A stretch of DNA of 64,000 nt, from assembly GCA_013112555.1 (NCBI GenBank), contig JABFGK010000001.1, forward strand, positions 2,206,581 to 2,270,580, in the 5' to 3' direction. The notes beneath the pieces are model-generated. The model was not told the DNA's origin. It made no database searches and was given only the letters and a program-made list of their open reading frames with translations. Shown one piece after another: positions 45,031-54,531 of the stretch. Source of the DNA: Planctomycetota bacterium. Its GTDB lineage: Bacteria > Planctomycetota > Phycisphaerae > Phycisphaerales > UBA5793. Both the position numbers and the translations under genes were made by a program. Position 1 is the first letter of the stretch; every line of letters begins with the position of its first letter.

Positions 45031-48000
45031 ATGTTCCGATTTGATCACCCTGTCATTCTCTGGATGCTGCTGCCGCCTGCCGTCATCGTGTGCGGCTATC
45101 TGGCCTGGAAACGGCTCCGGTATACCGATGCGCTCCGACGCACGACGCTCGTGGTCATTCGGAGCATCGTCTTTGCACTCGCAGCCTTGGCACTGGCCGG
45201 TTTGACGCGCACTCGGACCCACGATCGGCTTGCCGTCATTGCGGTCGTCGATCTCAGTGGGTCGATCCGGAATCTGGCTGATCTTCCGCTGGTCCCTGAC
45301 ATGGCAGCGTCCAGTGATCCGGGGCCGGAGCAACTCAGTGCGGGGCGGAGTCGAAATCTCGCGTATCTACAGTGGTGGCTATCGCAGGCATCCGCTTCAG
45401 ACGCCTCGAATACAGGCCGCAAACCGGACGACTTGTTCGGGCTGCTCGTGTTCGACGGTGCCCCATACGCAGTCTCGACACCGGTCATCGGACCGGTCAA
45501 CGATGACCGGTTCGACGTACGGCTGGCCCCCGGCACCAATATCGGCGAGGCCATCGAACTGGCGGCAGCCATGTTCCCGCCCGACGTCGGCAAGCGCCTG
45601 CTGCTGATCAGTGACGGCGTGGAAACCGAAGGACAAGCGCTCGGCTCAGCAACGCGACTGGCTGCGACCGGATCCGGTGGGTCCAGCGGTCGGGGAATCG
45701 AAGGCATACCGGTTGATGTTGTGCCGATTGCATACAAGGTCGACAATGAGATTGTGGTTGAGCGGGTGGACCTCCCACCTCATGCCCGGCCCGGCCAGAC
45801 GATTACCGTCCGTATCCTGATCCGCTCCAGTTCACAGGCGACCGGCCGACTCAACGTGTTGCTTGAAGGGCAGCCCGTTGATCTCAATGGGGCCGGCACC
45901 CCGGGGACCTCGCGCCAGGTTACACTTAAGCCCGGTCTCAACGTCGAGTCGGCACTTGTCACACTCGGCGAGGTGCCGGTCAACCGGTTCGAGGCGGTCT
46001 TTGAGCCGTTTGAGGCCGGCAACGCATCAGCCTCAGCAGATCAACTGTCGGAGAACAATCGGGCCGAGGCATTCACGTTGACCTCCCAGAAGGGGACGGT
46101 CCTGGTGGTGGATGCAGCCTACCCGGGTGATGGCACGATCCTGCCACGAACGCTCGAGGAGGCCGAACTTCGCGTCCAGACGATCCAGCCGAACCAGTTT
46201 CCCACGAACCCACTGCAGTTGCAGGCCTATGACCTGATCATTCTGCAGAATATCCCGGCAGACGATTTTTCACAAAGCCAGCAGGATTACATCGCTCAGT
46301 ATGTCCAGGAGTTCGGGGGCGGTCTCATCATGGTGGGCGGTTATGACGCACTCGGGGCCGGCGGGTGGGATCGGACGGCTGTGAAGGACCTCGTGCCGGT
46401 GGACATGTCCATCCCGGAGGAACTGCGCATTCCCACGGCTGCTATTGCGATCGTCCTCGATAAGTCAGGTTCAATGGGGGCCGGCGTGGTCGGCACGCGC
46501 ATGTCCCAGCAGGAGATTGCCAACGAAGGGGCTGCCCTGGCCCTCGAATCGCTTGACCCGACCGACTTCATCACCGTCATCTCGTTCTCATCGCGCGCTC
46601 ACACCGTCGTCCCGATGAGTCGGATCCGGGATGCGGATGAGCCGGCGGAAGCGATCCGTTCCATAACCTCGGAGGGCGGGACGAATATGTACCCGGCCCT
46701 GGAGCGTGCCTTTGAGCAACTGCGCGACGTCGATGCCGAGATCAAACATGTCGTGTGCCTGAGTGACGGCAACAGCACCCCCGGCGAGTTTGACCAACTC
46801 GCAAGCCGTATGAGAGCAAATGACATCTCCGTCAGCACGATCGCAGTCGGCAACGATGCGGATGCACAAACACTGGAGCGAATCGCACAGTACGGGGGCG
46901 GTGAGTTTTACTACGTACAGAACCCTCGAATCCTGCCGCGTATCTTTGTCAAGGACATTCGCGTGATTCGGCGCCCGCTGATCCGGGAGAAGCCGTTTGC
47001 GCCGATCATCAACCCGACAGGCTCGCCTCTCACGGCAGGGCTGGGGACGGTCCCGCCGCTGGGGGGTCTGGTTCTGACCCAGCCTCGACCCGAGCCGGAG
47101 GCCCAGGTGTTGATGTCAACCCCTGACTCGAAGCCGATTCTGGCTCAATGGCAGGCTGGACTTGGCCGGGTGGCTGTTTTTGCCTCCGATGCGCAGGACC
47201 ACTGGGCGTCCGAATGGATCGGCTGGCCCGGCTATCGCCGGCTGTGGACACAATTGGCCCGCACGACCGCCCGCCCGCCGGGATCCGGGCAGTTTGCACT
47301 GATGTCCCGCATCGACGAGGATCGTCTCGTGATTTCGCTCGATGCTTCAGGCTCTGAGTTGCCCGACGGCCAGTGGTTGGAGGTGCCGGCCTCGGTGTAC
47401 ATGCCGGATGGCCGAACCGCCGAAGTCCACCTCCAGCCGGTGGGCCCCAACGTATACGAGGCCTCAATCAGCGCCCCCGAGACCGGGCACTACATTGTGG
47501 CAGCGATGCCTCGTGTGGGTGCCCGACAACTGGGGCTGGTCATTGGCGGGGCCAGTCGAACTTCAAGCCCGGAGTATCGATCACTGACCAGCGACATCAC
47601 ACTGCTCCGGCAGATCGCCCAGACCACCGGAGGGCGGGTGCTCGATCTGGCGGATCCGGCTGCTGCCAAACTGTTTGATCGAACTGACATCCCCCCTGCC
47701 ATCGGTGCCGTCCCGCTTTGGCCGGCACTGTTGTGGTGGACACTGACGTTCTTCATCATCGATGTGGCAGCCCGGCGTCTGGCGTGGAATAAGAGCACGC
47801 TGCTTCACGCATGGCATCGAATCACCCACTCCGTGCAGCAGGATGATCGGGAGGCCTCCGGTCAGGCAGCGGCGACGACCGAGCGGCTCCGACAGGTTGA
47901 TCGGACACAGACACGACGCGCTCGCTCGTCCAGCGGGGACGAATCCGATCTGTCCGGGTATGACTCTGATGCGCCGATCCCGTTGGCCTCTGATGACGTG

Positions 48001-48264
48001 GTGGTTGACGACAAAGCAGACGAGGCCACCGGACAGAAGTCCGAAGCGCCGACGGCCGAGGAACTCGAACAACGTCGGCTGCAGGCTGAGCGCGACCGCA
48101 AGAAGGCGCTGGAACTGCTCAAGGCCCGAACGCGCGCGCAGCGATCGGATTCAGAATCTGAGTCCGAGCAATCCGCCCCCGCCGAGGACGATTCGGCCCC
48201 TGGGAGCCTGGCCAGCCGACTGATGGCCCAGCGGAAGAAGCGATCTGATACCGACACTGACTGA
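45031..48264 (+). CDS. Large membrane protein with two VWA domains and a GATase1-like domain
   Basis: A protein of 1,077 residues. Two N-terminal TM segments (about 7-26 and 40-58) are followed by a VWA-like domain with VVDLSGSIRN (about 70). A CARDB-like beta region follows (about 235-330), then a glutamine-amidotransferase-like domain without its catalytic set (about 340-455). A second VWA domain with a full MIDAS comes next (IVLDKSGSMGAG at about 475, GGTNMYPAL, LSDGNSTPGEFD). A beta domain and one TM segment near residues 890-912 follow. The end is a charged coiled coil of Glu/Arg/Ser repeats (QRRLQAERDRKKALELL). The layout is that of BatA/BatB-related proteins of planctomycetes and bacteroidetes. 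Role unknown; protein-protein interaction in the envelope is inferred. The gene follows the PTPS gene by 66 bases. Confidence 0.82.
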   Translation: MFRFDHPVILWMLLPPAVIVCGYLAWKRLRYTDALRRTTLVVIRSIVFALAALALAGLTRTRTHDRLAVIAVVDLSGSIRNLADLPLVPDMAASSDPGPEQLSAGRSRNLAYLQWWLSQASASDASNTGRKPDDLFGLLVFDGAPYAVSTPVIGPVNDDRFDVRLAPGTNIGEAIELAAAMFPPDVGKRLLLISDGVETEGQALGSATRLAATGSGGSSGRGIEGIPVDVVPIAYKVDNEIVVERVDLPPHARPGQTITVRILIRSSSQATGRLNVLLEGQPVDLNGAGTPGTSRQVTLKPGLNVESALVTLGEVPVNRFEAVFEPFEAGNASASADQLSENNRAEAFTLTSQKGTVLVVDAAYPGDGTILPRTLEEAELRVQTIQPNQFPTNPLQLQAYDLIILQNIPADDFSQSQQDYIAQYVQEFGGGLIMVGGYDALGAGGWDRTAVKDLVPVDMSIPEELRIPTAAIAIVLDKSGSMGAGVVGTRMSQQEIANEGAALALESLDPTDFITVISFSSRAHTVVPMSRIRDADEPAEAIRSITSEGGTNMYPALERAFEQLRDVDAEIKHVVCLSDGNSTPGEFDQLASRMRANDISVSTIAVGNDADAQTLERIAQYGGGEFYYVQNPRILPRIFVKDIRVIRRPLIREKPFAPIINPTGSPLTAGLGTVPPLGGLVLTQPRPEPEAQVLMSTPDSKPILAQWQAGLGRVAVFASDAQDHWASEWIGWPGYRRLWTQLARTTARPPGSGQFALMSRIDEDRLVISLDASGSELPDGQWLEVPASVYMPDGRTAEVHLQPVGPNVYEASISAPETGHYIVAAMPRVGARQLGLVIGGASRTSSPEYRSLTSDITLLRQIAQTTGGRVLDLADPAAAKLFDRTDIPPAIGAVPLWPALLWWTLTFFIIDVAARRLAWNKSTLLHAWHRITHSVQQDDREASGQAAATTERLRQVDRTQTRRARSSSGDESDLSGYDSDAPIPLASDDVVVDDKADEATGQKSEAPTAEELEQRRLQAERDRKKALELLKARTRAQRSDSESESEQSAPAEDDSAPGSLASRLMAQRKKRSDTDTD

Positions 48265-48305
48265 TGGATGAGACCGTGCCCCAGCGCGAGACAGGGCTGG
48301 GCGTT

Positions 48306-48959
48306 CTAGAAGGGGCAGGCCGAGTGCACGGCAATCCGGTGCTGCCGATCTTCGACATCATTGAGTTCCAGCAGCGTGGCATGCAGAAGCAGTCGCTCGC
48401 CGGGTTCCACAACCCCATCGTACAAGTCGTCCCCCACGATTGGATAGCCTGATGCCGACAAGTGGACGCGCAGTTGGTGGGTGCGGCCGGTCCGGGGTCT
48501 CAATCGTAATCGGGTTCGCCCTGCTTGCTCATCCCGCGCCATGACCTGCCAGTGGGTGACTGACGGCTTTCCATGCACATGGTCGACAATCTGGCGCGGC
48601 CGATTGTCGATATCAGCCCGGATCGGCAGGCTGATTTCTCCCTCGCCTTCGAGCATCAGGCCCAAGACAACGGCCTCATATTCTTTTCTGACCTGGCCGG
48701 TTTCACGAAATTGCCGCATGAGATCCCGGTGTGCCTCCGGATTCAACGCGACCACCATGACGCCGCTGGTTGCCTGATCAAGGCGATGGGCCTCTCGTGC
48801 CCAGGCGATGTCGGGGCCGGCAGCCACGCGTGAGACGACACAATCCTGGTTGTGCGGGCCGAGCCCGGGTACCGATAACAAACCGGCCGGCTTATCAACC
48901 CAGAGGGCCCAGGGGGTTGATTTGAGGATCTTCACGTGGGCCGGCACGACTGCCTCCAT
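48306..48959 (-). CDS. RluA-family RNA pseudouridine synthase
   Basis: A protein of 217 residues, with no S4 domain. The catalytic motif is AHRLDQATSGVMVVA with the nucleophilic Asp. Other family marks are WVDKPAGLLSVPG at the start, KEYEAVVLG, GRTRLRLRPRTGRTHQLRVHLS and GYPIVGDDLYDG. It isomerises uridine in rRNA or tRNA; the small size resembles the RluA/YqcB-like members, but the target cannot be assigned. It faces the VWA gene tail to tail, 41 bases apart. Confidence 0.88.
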   Translation of the reverse strand: MEAVVPAHVKILKSTPWALWVDKPAGLLSVPGLGPHNQDCVVSRVAAGPDIAWAREAHRLDQATSGVMVVALNPEAHRDLMRQFRETGQVRKEYEAVVLGLMLEGEGEISLPIRADIDNRPRQIVDHVHGKPSVTHWQVMARDEQAGRTRLRLRPRTGRTHQLRVHLSASGYPIVGDDLYDGVVEPGERLLLHATLLELNDVEDRQHRIAVHSACPF

Positions 48960-49223
48960 GATCTACCCGATCGTGGATCGGTAATAGTCGGGATCAGGCC
49001 CCCTCGAATCATGGAATAGGGCCCCCCCCGGACTGTCTGTACTTCGCTGGTCGACTGTCAGGTGCAGCGCGTACACTAGTAGCACATTTCAGTTCGTCGA
49101 GGAAATGAACGATACCTCGTCCACCAGCACAGTTTCGGATGCCGGCTACACGAGGATAGCCCTCTCGACTGAACCGACCGGTGCCGAAAAGACGATACTC
49201 AACGACAAATGGAGCCCTGGAGA

Positions 49224-50549
49224 ATGTCTAGCACGATCCCCCATCATCAGAACACTCACACTCTCCGATCATTGGCAGCAATGGCCATTGCAGGGACGGT
49301 CTGTCTCGGATCGCACGCCGTCGCCCAGGAGGGTGGTCGGCCGGCGTTTACGATGTCAGTGGATTGGACCCAAGAAGAAGAGGGAATCCTGGCCAATCAT
49401 GTCCAGCTGACGTTTGCGAAGGACTTTGCCAAGGCCGGCGAAGCGTACTTCAGCCCCGACGCCCAGTGGATCATCTTCCAGGCAGTCCCGGCCCCATTCG
49501 GCGACGAAGAGCCGGACCCGTTTTACAGCATGTATATCGCGCGGCTGCTGTACGATGCCGACGGAAACATTACGGGGCTGGACCGGCCGAAGGTGATCAG
49601 CCCGATCGGCTCGGCCAACACGTGCGGCTTCTTCCACCCCACGATCTACGGGCAGGTCATCTTCGGGACTACCATCGGTGTCCCTTCTGAGACCACCCCG
49701 CCCGGATTCCAGCGTGAGAGCAGCAAGTATTCCTGGATGTTCCCGAGCGAGACTGAGGTCGTTTCGCGCTTCTGCGCTTCGCTGCCGGCCTGGCGGAACC
49801 AGCGCGGCCGGATCGGCGAGAATCGCTCACATCTCCAGTTGAATAACGAGACGGATCACGAAGGGTACGATGCGGAGTGTGCCTACAGCCCGGGCGGCCG
49901 GTACATCGTGTACGCCTCAATGATCGACGAAACGAATCTCTGCGATCTCTTCATCAAAGACACAGTGCTCAAGAAGACGGTCCCGATCGTCACCGCACCC
50001 GGCTATGACGGAGGCCCGTTCTTCAGCCCCGACGGTCAGCGAATCTGCTACCGCTCGGATCGCAAGGGTGACAATGTTCTCAAGGTATATGTGGCGCACC
50101 TCACGTTTGACGAGCAGGGCCTGCCGACCGGAATCAGCGATGAGTACCTGCTGACGGAAGACCCGGAAGTCGTCAACTGGGCACCCTTCTGGCATCCTTC
50201 GGGCAAATACCTGCTCTACACCTCCAGCGCCATGGGACACTTCAATTACGAAGCGTATCTCATGGATGCAGCAATGCCCGAGGATCCCGACGCGGAGCCG
50301 ACGGCCTACGGCACGAATAAGACTCGGATCACCCATGCCACGGGCTTTGACGGTCTGCCGGTGTTCAGCCCGGACGGGGAGTGGATGATGTGGACGTCGC
50401 AGCGGACTGACAATCCGAAAATGAAGGGCAAGAGCCAGATCTGGGCTGCCCGGTTCGTGCTCCCGCTGGATGGGGTTGACGATGCCGAGGCGGAAGCCGA
50501 AGTTGGTCCCGAGGCACCGGCATCTCAGCCTGACGCACCGAACAACTGA
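49224..50549 (+). CDS. Exported TolB-like PD40 beta-propeller protein
   Basis: A protein of about 441 residues from the ATG at 49224 (MSSTIPHHQN), with a signal peptide ending SHAVAQ; an ATG at 49209 is the alternative. PD40/WD40-like repeats are visible: EAYFSPDAQWIIFQA, ECAYSPGGRYIVYASM, GPFFSPDGQRICYRSDR, APFWHPSGKYLLYTSS and LPVFSPDGEWMMWTSQRTD. The C-terminus is an acidic linker. Such proteins are periplasmic or secreted propellers. The repeats resemble TolB but there is no tol operon here. It is 18 bases upstream of rdgB. Confidence 0.85.
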   Translation: MSSTIPHHQNTHTLRSLAAMAIAGTVCLGSHAVAQEGGRPAFTMSVDWTQEEEGILANHVQLTFAKDFAKAGEAYFSPDAQWIIFQAVPAPFGDEEPDPFYSMYIARLLYDADGNITGLDRPKVISPIGSANTCGFFHPTIYGQVIFGTTIGVPSETTPPGFQRESSKYSWMFPSETEVVSRFCASLPAWRNQRGRIGENRSHLQLNNETDHEGYDAECAYSPGGRYIVYASMIDETNLCDLFIKDTVLKKTVPIVTAPGYDGGPFFSPDGQRICYRSDRKGDNVLKVYVAHLTFDEQGLPTGISDEYLLTEDPEVVNWAPFWHPSGKYLLYTSSAMGHFNYEAYLMDAAMPEDPDAEPTAYGTNKTRITHATGFDGLPVFSPDGEWMMWTSQRTDNPKMKGKSQIWAARFVLPLDGVDDAEAEAEVGPEAPASQPDAPNN

Positions 50550-50567
50550 GGTCACCGAAACGAACCG

Positions 50568-51284
50568 ATGACTCAGAACCGGAATACAGATTCACACCCA
50601 CTCAGCCCCGGCCGTCCAGCCGGGGCTTTGACCATCATCGTGGCCACCACGAACGCGAACAAGGTTCGTGAGATCATCAGTGTGCTCGACACGATGCGAG
50701 CCACCGAGGCCTGCCGTCTCCCGGAGATCCGGTTCATCCCACTCGATGAATCTGCCGGAATACCGGAAGCGGTAGAGGACGGCAGCACCTTCTCGGAAAA
50801 CGCAGCACTCAAGGCCGGGCACTATGCCCGGCACACCGGGCACATCTGCCTGGCTGATGATTCCGGGCTTGAAGTCGATGCGCTGGATGGCGCGCCGGGA
50901 ATCCACAGCGCTCGTTTCGCTGCTGATGAACATGATGACTTCGAATCACGGCCGCGCCCGCAGCGCGATGCCCTGAACAACGAGAAACTCATCACGCAAC
51001 TGGTGAATCGTGCAGCCGGCGCAACCTGGACGGCCCGCTTCGTCTGCTCCATGTGCCTGACGGCCCCCGACGGCACCGTCATGGCAACGGCACGTGGCAC
51101 CCTCGAAGGCGTAATCACTGATCAGCCGGCCGGGCACCATGGATTCGGCTACGACCCGCATGTCTTTCTGCCGGACCTCGGCTGCACGCTAGCTGAGTTA
51201 TCAGCCGACCGGAAAAACGCTCGGTCGCACCGAGGCAACGCCACGCGGTCATTGCTCGAAAAGATCGCATCAATGCCGTCATAG
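50568..51284 (+). CDS. rdgB: Non-canonical purine NTP pyrophosphatase (RdgB/HAM1)
   Basis: A protein of 238 residues; most homologues have about 200, and the extra length is an N-terminal tail and an insert before LNNEKLI. Family motifs are complete: IVATTNANKVREI (substrate loop), TFSENAALKAGHYA, LADDSGLEVDALDGAPGIHSARF, GHHGFGYDPHVFLPD, TLAELSADRKNARSHRGNA. It hydrolyses dITP, ITP and XTP to the monophosphates and so keeps deaminated bases out of DNA and RNA. It is probably co-transcribed with the PD40 gene. Confidence 0.93.
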   Translation: MTQNRNTDSHPLSPGRPAGALTIIVATTNANKVREIISVLDTMRATEACRLPEIRFIPLDESAGIPEAVEDGSTFSENAALKAGHYARHTGHICLADDSGLEVDALDGAPGIHSARFAADEHDDFESRPRPQRDALNNEKLITQLVNRAAGATWTARFVCSMCLTAPDGTVMATARGTLEGVITDQPAGHHGFGYDPHVFLPDLGCTLAELSADRKNARSHRGNATRSLLEKIASMPS

Positions 51285-51310
51285 CACGCCGGCGATGTGC
51301 CGGATGTGTG

Positions 51311-52066
51311 TTACGAGTCCCCGTTTCCGACGGACCCGCATTCCACCTTGCCGCCGGCATACCACCAGAACCGCACGACCTGTGACCGGTACATGTTGGC
51401 CCGTTTGAAGACGATCGGCCGCATTCCGGGTCTTGCCTTGACGCGCTGACAGACGGCCTTGTAGTCCTCAGCGGGTACGGTGAGTCGGGCTGCATTGACG
51501 GCCCCCCCTCGACCCAGCGGCAAAAACTGGTACAGATGCCAGGCGTGAACATGCTCGGTGCCGCGGTCATATGCTTCGACCCATGCTGCCAGATTGTCAA
51601 TATCGGCCATGTTTGCCGTCGTGACCACGGTTGATATCGTCACGGACTTCCCCGCAGATTTCAGGGCGTCCAGGCGATCCATGATGATTGAATGATGCTG
51701 CCCGCGATAGAGTCGCATGGCATCGTGCATCGTCGCCTCGGCCGCCTCGAGTGGAATCACCCAGCGATCCACCTCATCCAGATGCTCAAAGCCGTCCGGG
51801 ACGTCGATCCCGTTCGTGCCGATCTGCACCGTCATGCCGAGACTTCGTGCGTGGCGGCATAATCCGAGCAGATCCCCCTCCCAGGCAAACGGTTCGCCCC
51901 CGCCGAGGACGATCGTTTTCACCCCGCGCTGATGCAGTTGCTCGACCAAGTGCCAGGCCTGTCGCTCGGGAATCGACTCAAAGACTTCCTCGGTCACGCA
52001 GAATGTGCAGTGCATATTGCAGGCAGGCAGCAGCATGACGACAGCCACCGATTCAACTCCACTCAC
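51311..52066 (-). CDS. Radical SAM enzyme, function not assigned
   Basis: A protein of 251 residues from a GTG with GAGGTGG upstream. The iron-sulphur motif CNMHCTFC is at about residues 16-23. The SAM-binding GGGEPFAWEGD is at about 56-66. Further marks are TVQIGTNGIDVPDG, then ISTVVTTANMADID and HAWHLYQFLPLGRG. There is no SPASM cluster region. The compact size and the central pattern recall viperin-like and other small radical SAM proteins, but the similarity is too weak for a name. It lies tail to tail with rdgB and has no informative partner gene. Confidence 0.8.
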   Translation of the reverse strand: MSGVESVAVVMLLPACNMHCTFCVTEEVFESIPERQAWHLVEQLHQRGVKTIVLGGGEPFAWEGDLLGLCRHARSLGMTVQIGTNGIDVPDGFEHLDEVDRWVIPLEAAEATMHDAMRLYRGQHHSIIMDRLDALKSAGKSVTISTVVTTANMADIDNLAAWVEAYDRGTEHVHAWHLYQFLPLGRGGAVNAARLTVPAEDYKAVCQRVKARPGMRPIVFKRANMYRSQVVRFWWYAGGKVECGSVGNGDS

Positions 52067-52236
52067 AGGCCACCTCGCTGTTGCTCCGATACATCACACT
52101 CATTGTCCTTATCCGCTCCGATCGAGGATGATTCGTATCGGAGCGTAGCATGGATCACCGCCAAAGACACACCGAGCGTTCCTGTCGACTGGCGATCGTA
52201 TTGCACCGAAGTCAGACACCGTCGGTACAATGGAGC

Positions 52237-53787
52237 ATGAACAAGACACCTGCGCACCTCACGACGGCCGGTCTGATAATCTGTGGACTGTCACATGCAA
52301 TGGCAGGCGAACCCCCCCACATTAACTCCCCCATCCTCGGCACGATCCAACAAACCACGCTCACGATCCCAGGCACCGCCTTCGGGATGCCCGGGCCGGA
52401 TTCCTCGCTGGTTGTTGCCGGCGGCGACACATCATTCGTCATCCCCTCATCCGCCCCCATCATCTCATCCTGGACCGACACCGAGATCGTCGTGACGATC
52501 GACGACCGTGCCCGTTCCGGCAACGTCCGCATTCGGACCGTCGATGGGACCAGCAACGCAGCCCGCGTGGAGGTCTATGCCTACGACTGGTTCGACATCC
52601 CGCCGACCTATGGCACGAATGCTTCCCCGTTGTCAATCGCCACTGGTGCAGATGGTCAGGTGTGGGTGAACCAGGAGTTTCATCTCGAGTTCCAGCATCT
52701 CGACCCGGCAGCCGGGATTGTCGAAGGATTGGCTATTCCCAAGCCGCCGGACCCCGGACCGTTTGCGACCACCCTGTTCAGCGATCGCCGAACCCAGATG
52801 AGCACGCTCGGCGAGGACATCATCGTCGATCCCCAGGGCAGAGTCTGGTTCACCCAGGGCGGGGGATACCTTTACGGCGGCGTCAACCCGAACCACAGCC
52901 GCATTGTGTGCTATGACCCCAACAATGCAGAGTACCGGGTTTACAACATGCCCGGTGACTGGAACGAGATCATCGGCATTGCATGGGACGAAACGCGTGA
53001 GCGCATGTGGGTGGCCCAAGGCGGTTTGGAAAAAGGGCCAAAACTGGCGTCATTCGATCCGGAGGCCATCCCCTGGGACAATCATTTCGACTTCAGTCAG
53101 TCACTTGATTACCAGGTCTGTGACTTCGGCGAACCGTGGGAGGATTGCTATCAGGTGTATGACCTCCCGGAGACCTCCTTTCAGCCGGCCCATCTACTCG
53201 TCGATCACCGCGGGCTGATCTGGTACACTGCCTACTGGGGCAACGCGATCGGAGTCTTGCATCCCGAAACCGGGCGTGTGATTGAATACCCGCTTCCCGA
53301 ACCGATTGGGCAGGGCGATCCGGTCTGGATCGTCGGCAGCGGCCCGTGGCAGATCGTCCGTGCACCGAATAACGGCGACATCGTGTTCTGCGAGTTCTTC
53401 GACAGCACCATCGGACGGTTCAACATTGCACGGACGCTTGATCCTGATTGTCGCACTCTTATTAACAACGATACGGAGAACCCGTGCATTGATGAATGGG
53501 TGATCCCGGACGTTGATTTGAAGAATGAGACCGTGCATTCCATTGCGTTCGACCCGGATGGCCGACTGTGGTACACGATTCATACGGTGAAGGGGTTTGC
53601 CGGCGATGCCTCACTCGGCTTCATTACGCCTGATTGGAAGCACATTGTGCGTCTGCCGCCGATGAAGGACTTTCCCGCGAACGCCGATGCGTCCGGAGCG
53701 GGTGTGGCTGTTGACCCGACGACCGGTGATGTTTACTTCTGCGAGTTCTGGCGGCACCGGATCGGTAGACTGCAGAGGGTGGAGTAG
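52237..53787 (+). CDS. Exported protein with IPT/TIG domain and Vgb-like propeller
   Basis: A protein of about 516 residues; the ATG at 52237 gives a signal peptide (MNKTPAHLTTAGLIICG...AMAGE). Residues about 27-112 form an IPT/TIG-like domain (INSPILGTIQQTTLTIPGTAFG). From about 125 a virginiamycin-B-lyase-type propeller follows: SIATGADGQVWVNQ, IIVDPQGRVWFTQG, LLVDHRGLIWYTAYWGNAIGVLHPE, IAFDPDGRLWYTIH, VAVDPTTGDVYFCEF. The lyase fold is shared by many extracellular proteins, so no enzymatic activity is claimed. It ends just before the hairpin cluster at 53806. Confidence 0.82.
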   Translation: MNKTPAHLTTAGLIICGLSHAMAGEPPHINSPILGTIQQTTLTIPGTAFGMPGPDSSLVVAGGDTSFVIPSSAPIISSWTDTEIVVTIDDRARSGNVRIRTVDGTSNAARVEVYAYDWFDIPPTYGTNASPLSIATGADGQVWVNQEFHLEFQHLDPAAGIVEGLAIPKPPDPGPFATTLFSDRRTQMSTLGEDIIVDPQGRVWFTQGGGYLYGGVNPNHSRIVCYDPNNAEYRVYNMPGDWNEIIGIAWDETRERMWVAQGGLEKGPKLASFDPEAIPWDNHFDFSQSLDYQVCDFGEPWEDCYQVYDLPETSFQPAHLLVDHRGLIWYTAYWGNAIGVLHPETGRVIEYPLPEPIGQGDPVWIVGSGPWQIVRAPNNGDIVFCEFFDSTIGRFNIARTLDPDCRTLINNDTENPCIDEWVIPDVDLKNETVHSIAFDPDGRLWYTIHTVKGFAGDASLGFITPDWKHIVRLPPMKDFPANADASGAGVAVDPTTGDVYFCEFWRHRIGRLQRVE

Positions 53788-53805
53788 GAGCAAGTGCAAA
53801 ACAAG

Positions 53806-53966
53806 CCCACGGATACCTATCCGTGGGGTAATCCTGTCCGTCATTCCGGCGCAGGCCGGAATCAAGTGGGACGGGCGTCTCGCCCGTCATTCACTCCGAC
53901 GAGCCGCGACCGTGAGCGAGCGGGCCGCCATGACAAATCAGAATCAGGGCACGCAGCAGCGTGCCC
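53806..53966. repeat. Cluster of four perfect hairpins (REP-like) between convergent genes
   Basis: Four perfect palindromes lie in about 160 bases: 53806-53827 (10-bp stem, CCCACGGATA), 53843-53862 (8-bp stem ATTCCGGC, loop GCAG), 53870-53888 (8-bp stem GACGGGCG, loop TCT) and 53947-53966 (8-bp stem GGGCACGC, loop AGCA). The second has the CATTCCGGC-loop-GCCGGAATC form of REP-type elements found in many bacteria. None is followed by a T-run. They may also end transcription from both sides. Confidence 0.75.
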
Positions 53967-53977
53967 CTACCTGTCAC

Positions 53978-54448
53978 TCACCCCTCCACAACTTCCTCCG
54001 CCACCTTTTTTAGATCCTCCATGTCCGCCAGCATCGCCTTCTTGATCGAGCAGGCGAACACAATCCCCAACGGCGACATCAACTTGGCGGCAAACGTCAG
54101 TGGCTTGCAGGTAAACGACAAGACGACCTTCGTCCCACCCGGCCCGTCCGAAACCGGCAACGGCTCGAAGCGGAACTCCGACCGGTAGTGCGCCCCGCAT
54201 GAATCACATTCAACGACATACGACCGAGGGGGGTCCCACTCGGTGATCTCCATCTCCTCGGTCGCCTCCTTCTTGAACATGATTCGCGTTTCACGAAAGC
54301 GCGTGCCGGCCCCGATCTCACCCTCAGTCAGCACTTCCGCCCGCTGGACCCCGGCGATGTTCTTGGCCAGGTTCCGAAAATCGGAAAACACCGCAAACAC
54401 ACGATCCGGGGGCGCATGCACATCCAGTTCTACCGTAAACGCTGCCAT
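53978..54448 (-). CDS. SRPBCC/START-like domain protein
   Basis: A protein of about 156 residues from the ATG at 54446-54448 (MAAFTVELDVHAPPDRVFAVFSDFRNL). The opening is the usual first strand and helix of the polyketide cyclase/START-like fold, then GAGTRFRETRIMF and the long C-terminal helix (MLADMEDLKKVAEEVVEG). Such proteins bind hydrophobic ligands in a deep cavity; the ligand is unknown. An in-frame start ten codons upstream exists but has no better ribosome site. Confidence 0.8.
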   Translation of the reverse strand: MAAFTVELDVHAPPDRVFAVFSDFRNLAKNIAGVQRAEVLTEGEIGAGTRFRETRIMFKKEATEEMEITEWDPPRSYVVECDSCGAHYRSEFRFEPLPVSDGPGGTKVVLSFTCKPLTFAAKLMSPLGIVFACSIKKAMLADMEDLKKVAEEVVEG

Positions 54449-54531
54449 GATATCTGTTCCCGCTGATACTACTGTCACACCTTGACAAGCCGGTTGAGGC
54501 GATCAAGCGCAGCGTGATCGGCTCGGCCGGA

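Noticed and set aside
48265..48305. Bidirectional terminator between the VWA and RluA genes
   Set aside because: A GCCCCAGC/GCTGGGC pairing exists but is imperfect and has no T-run; not strong enough to call.
53806..53827. First hairpin as a normal rho-independent terminator of the Vgb-like gene
   Set aside because: The stem is perfect but no T-run follows on either strand; termination is possible but unproven, so it is listed with the hairpin cluster.
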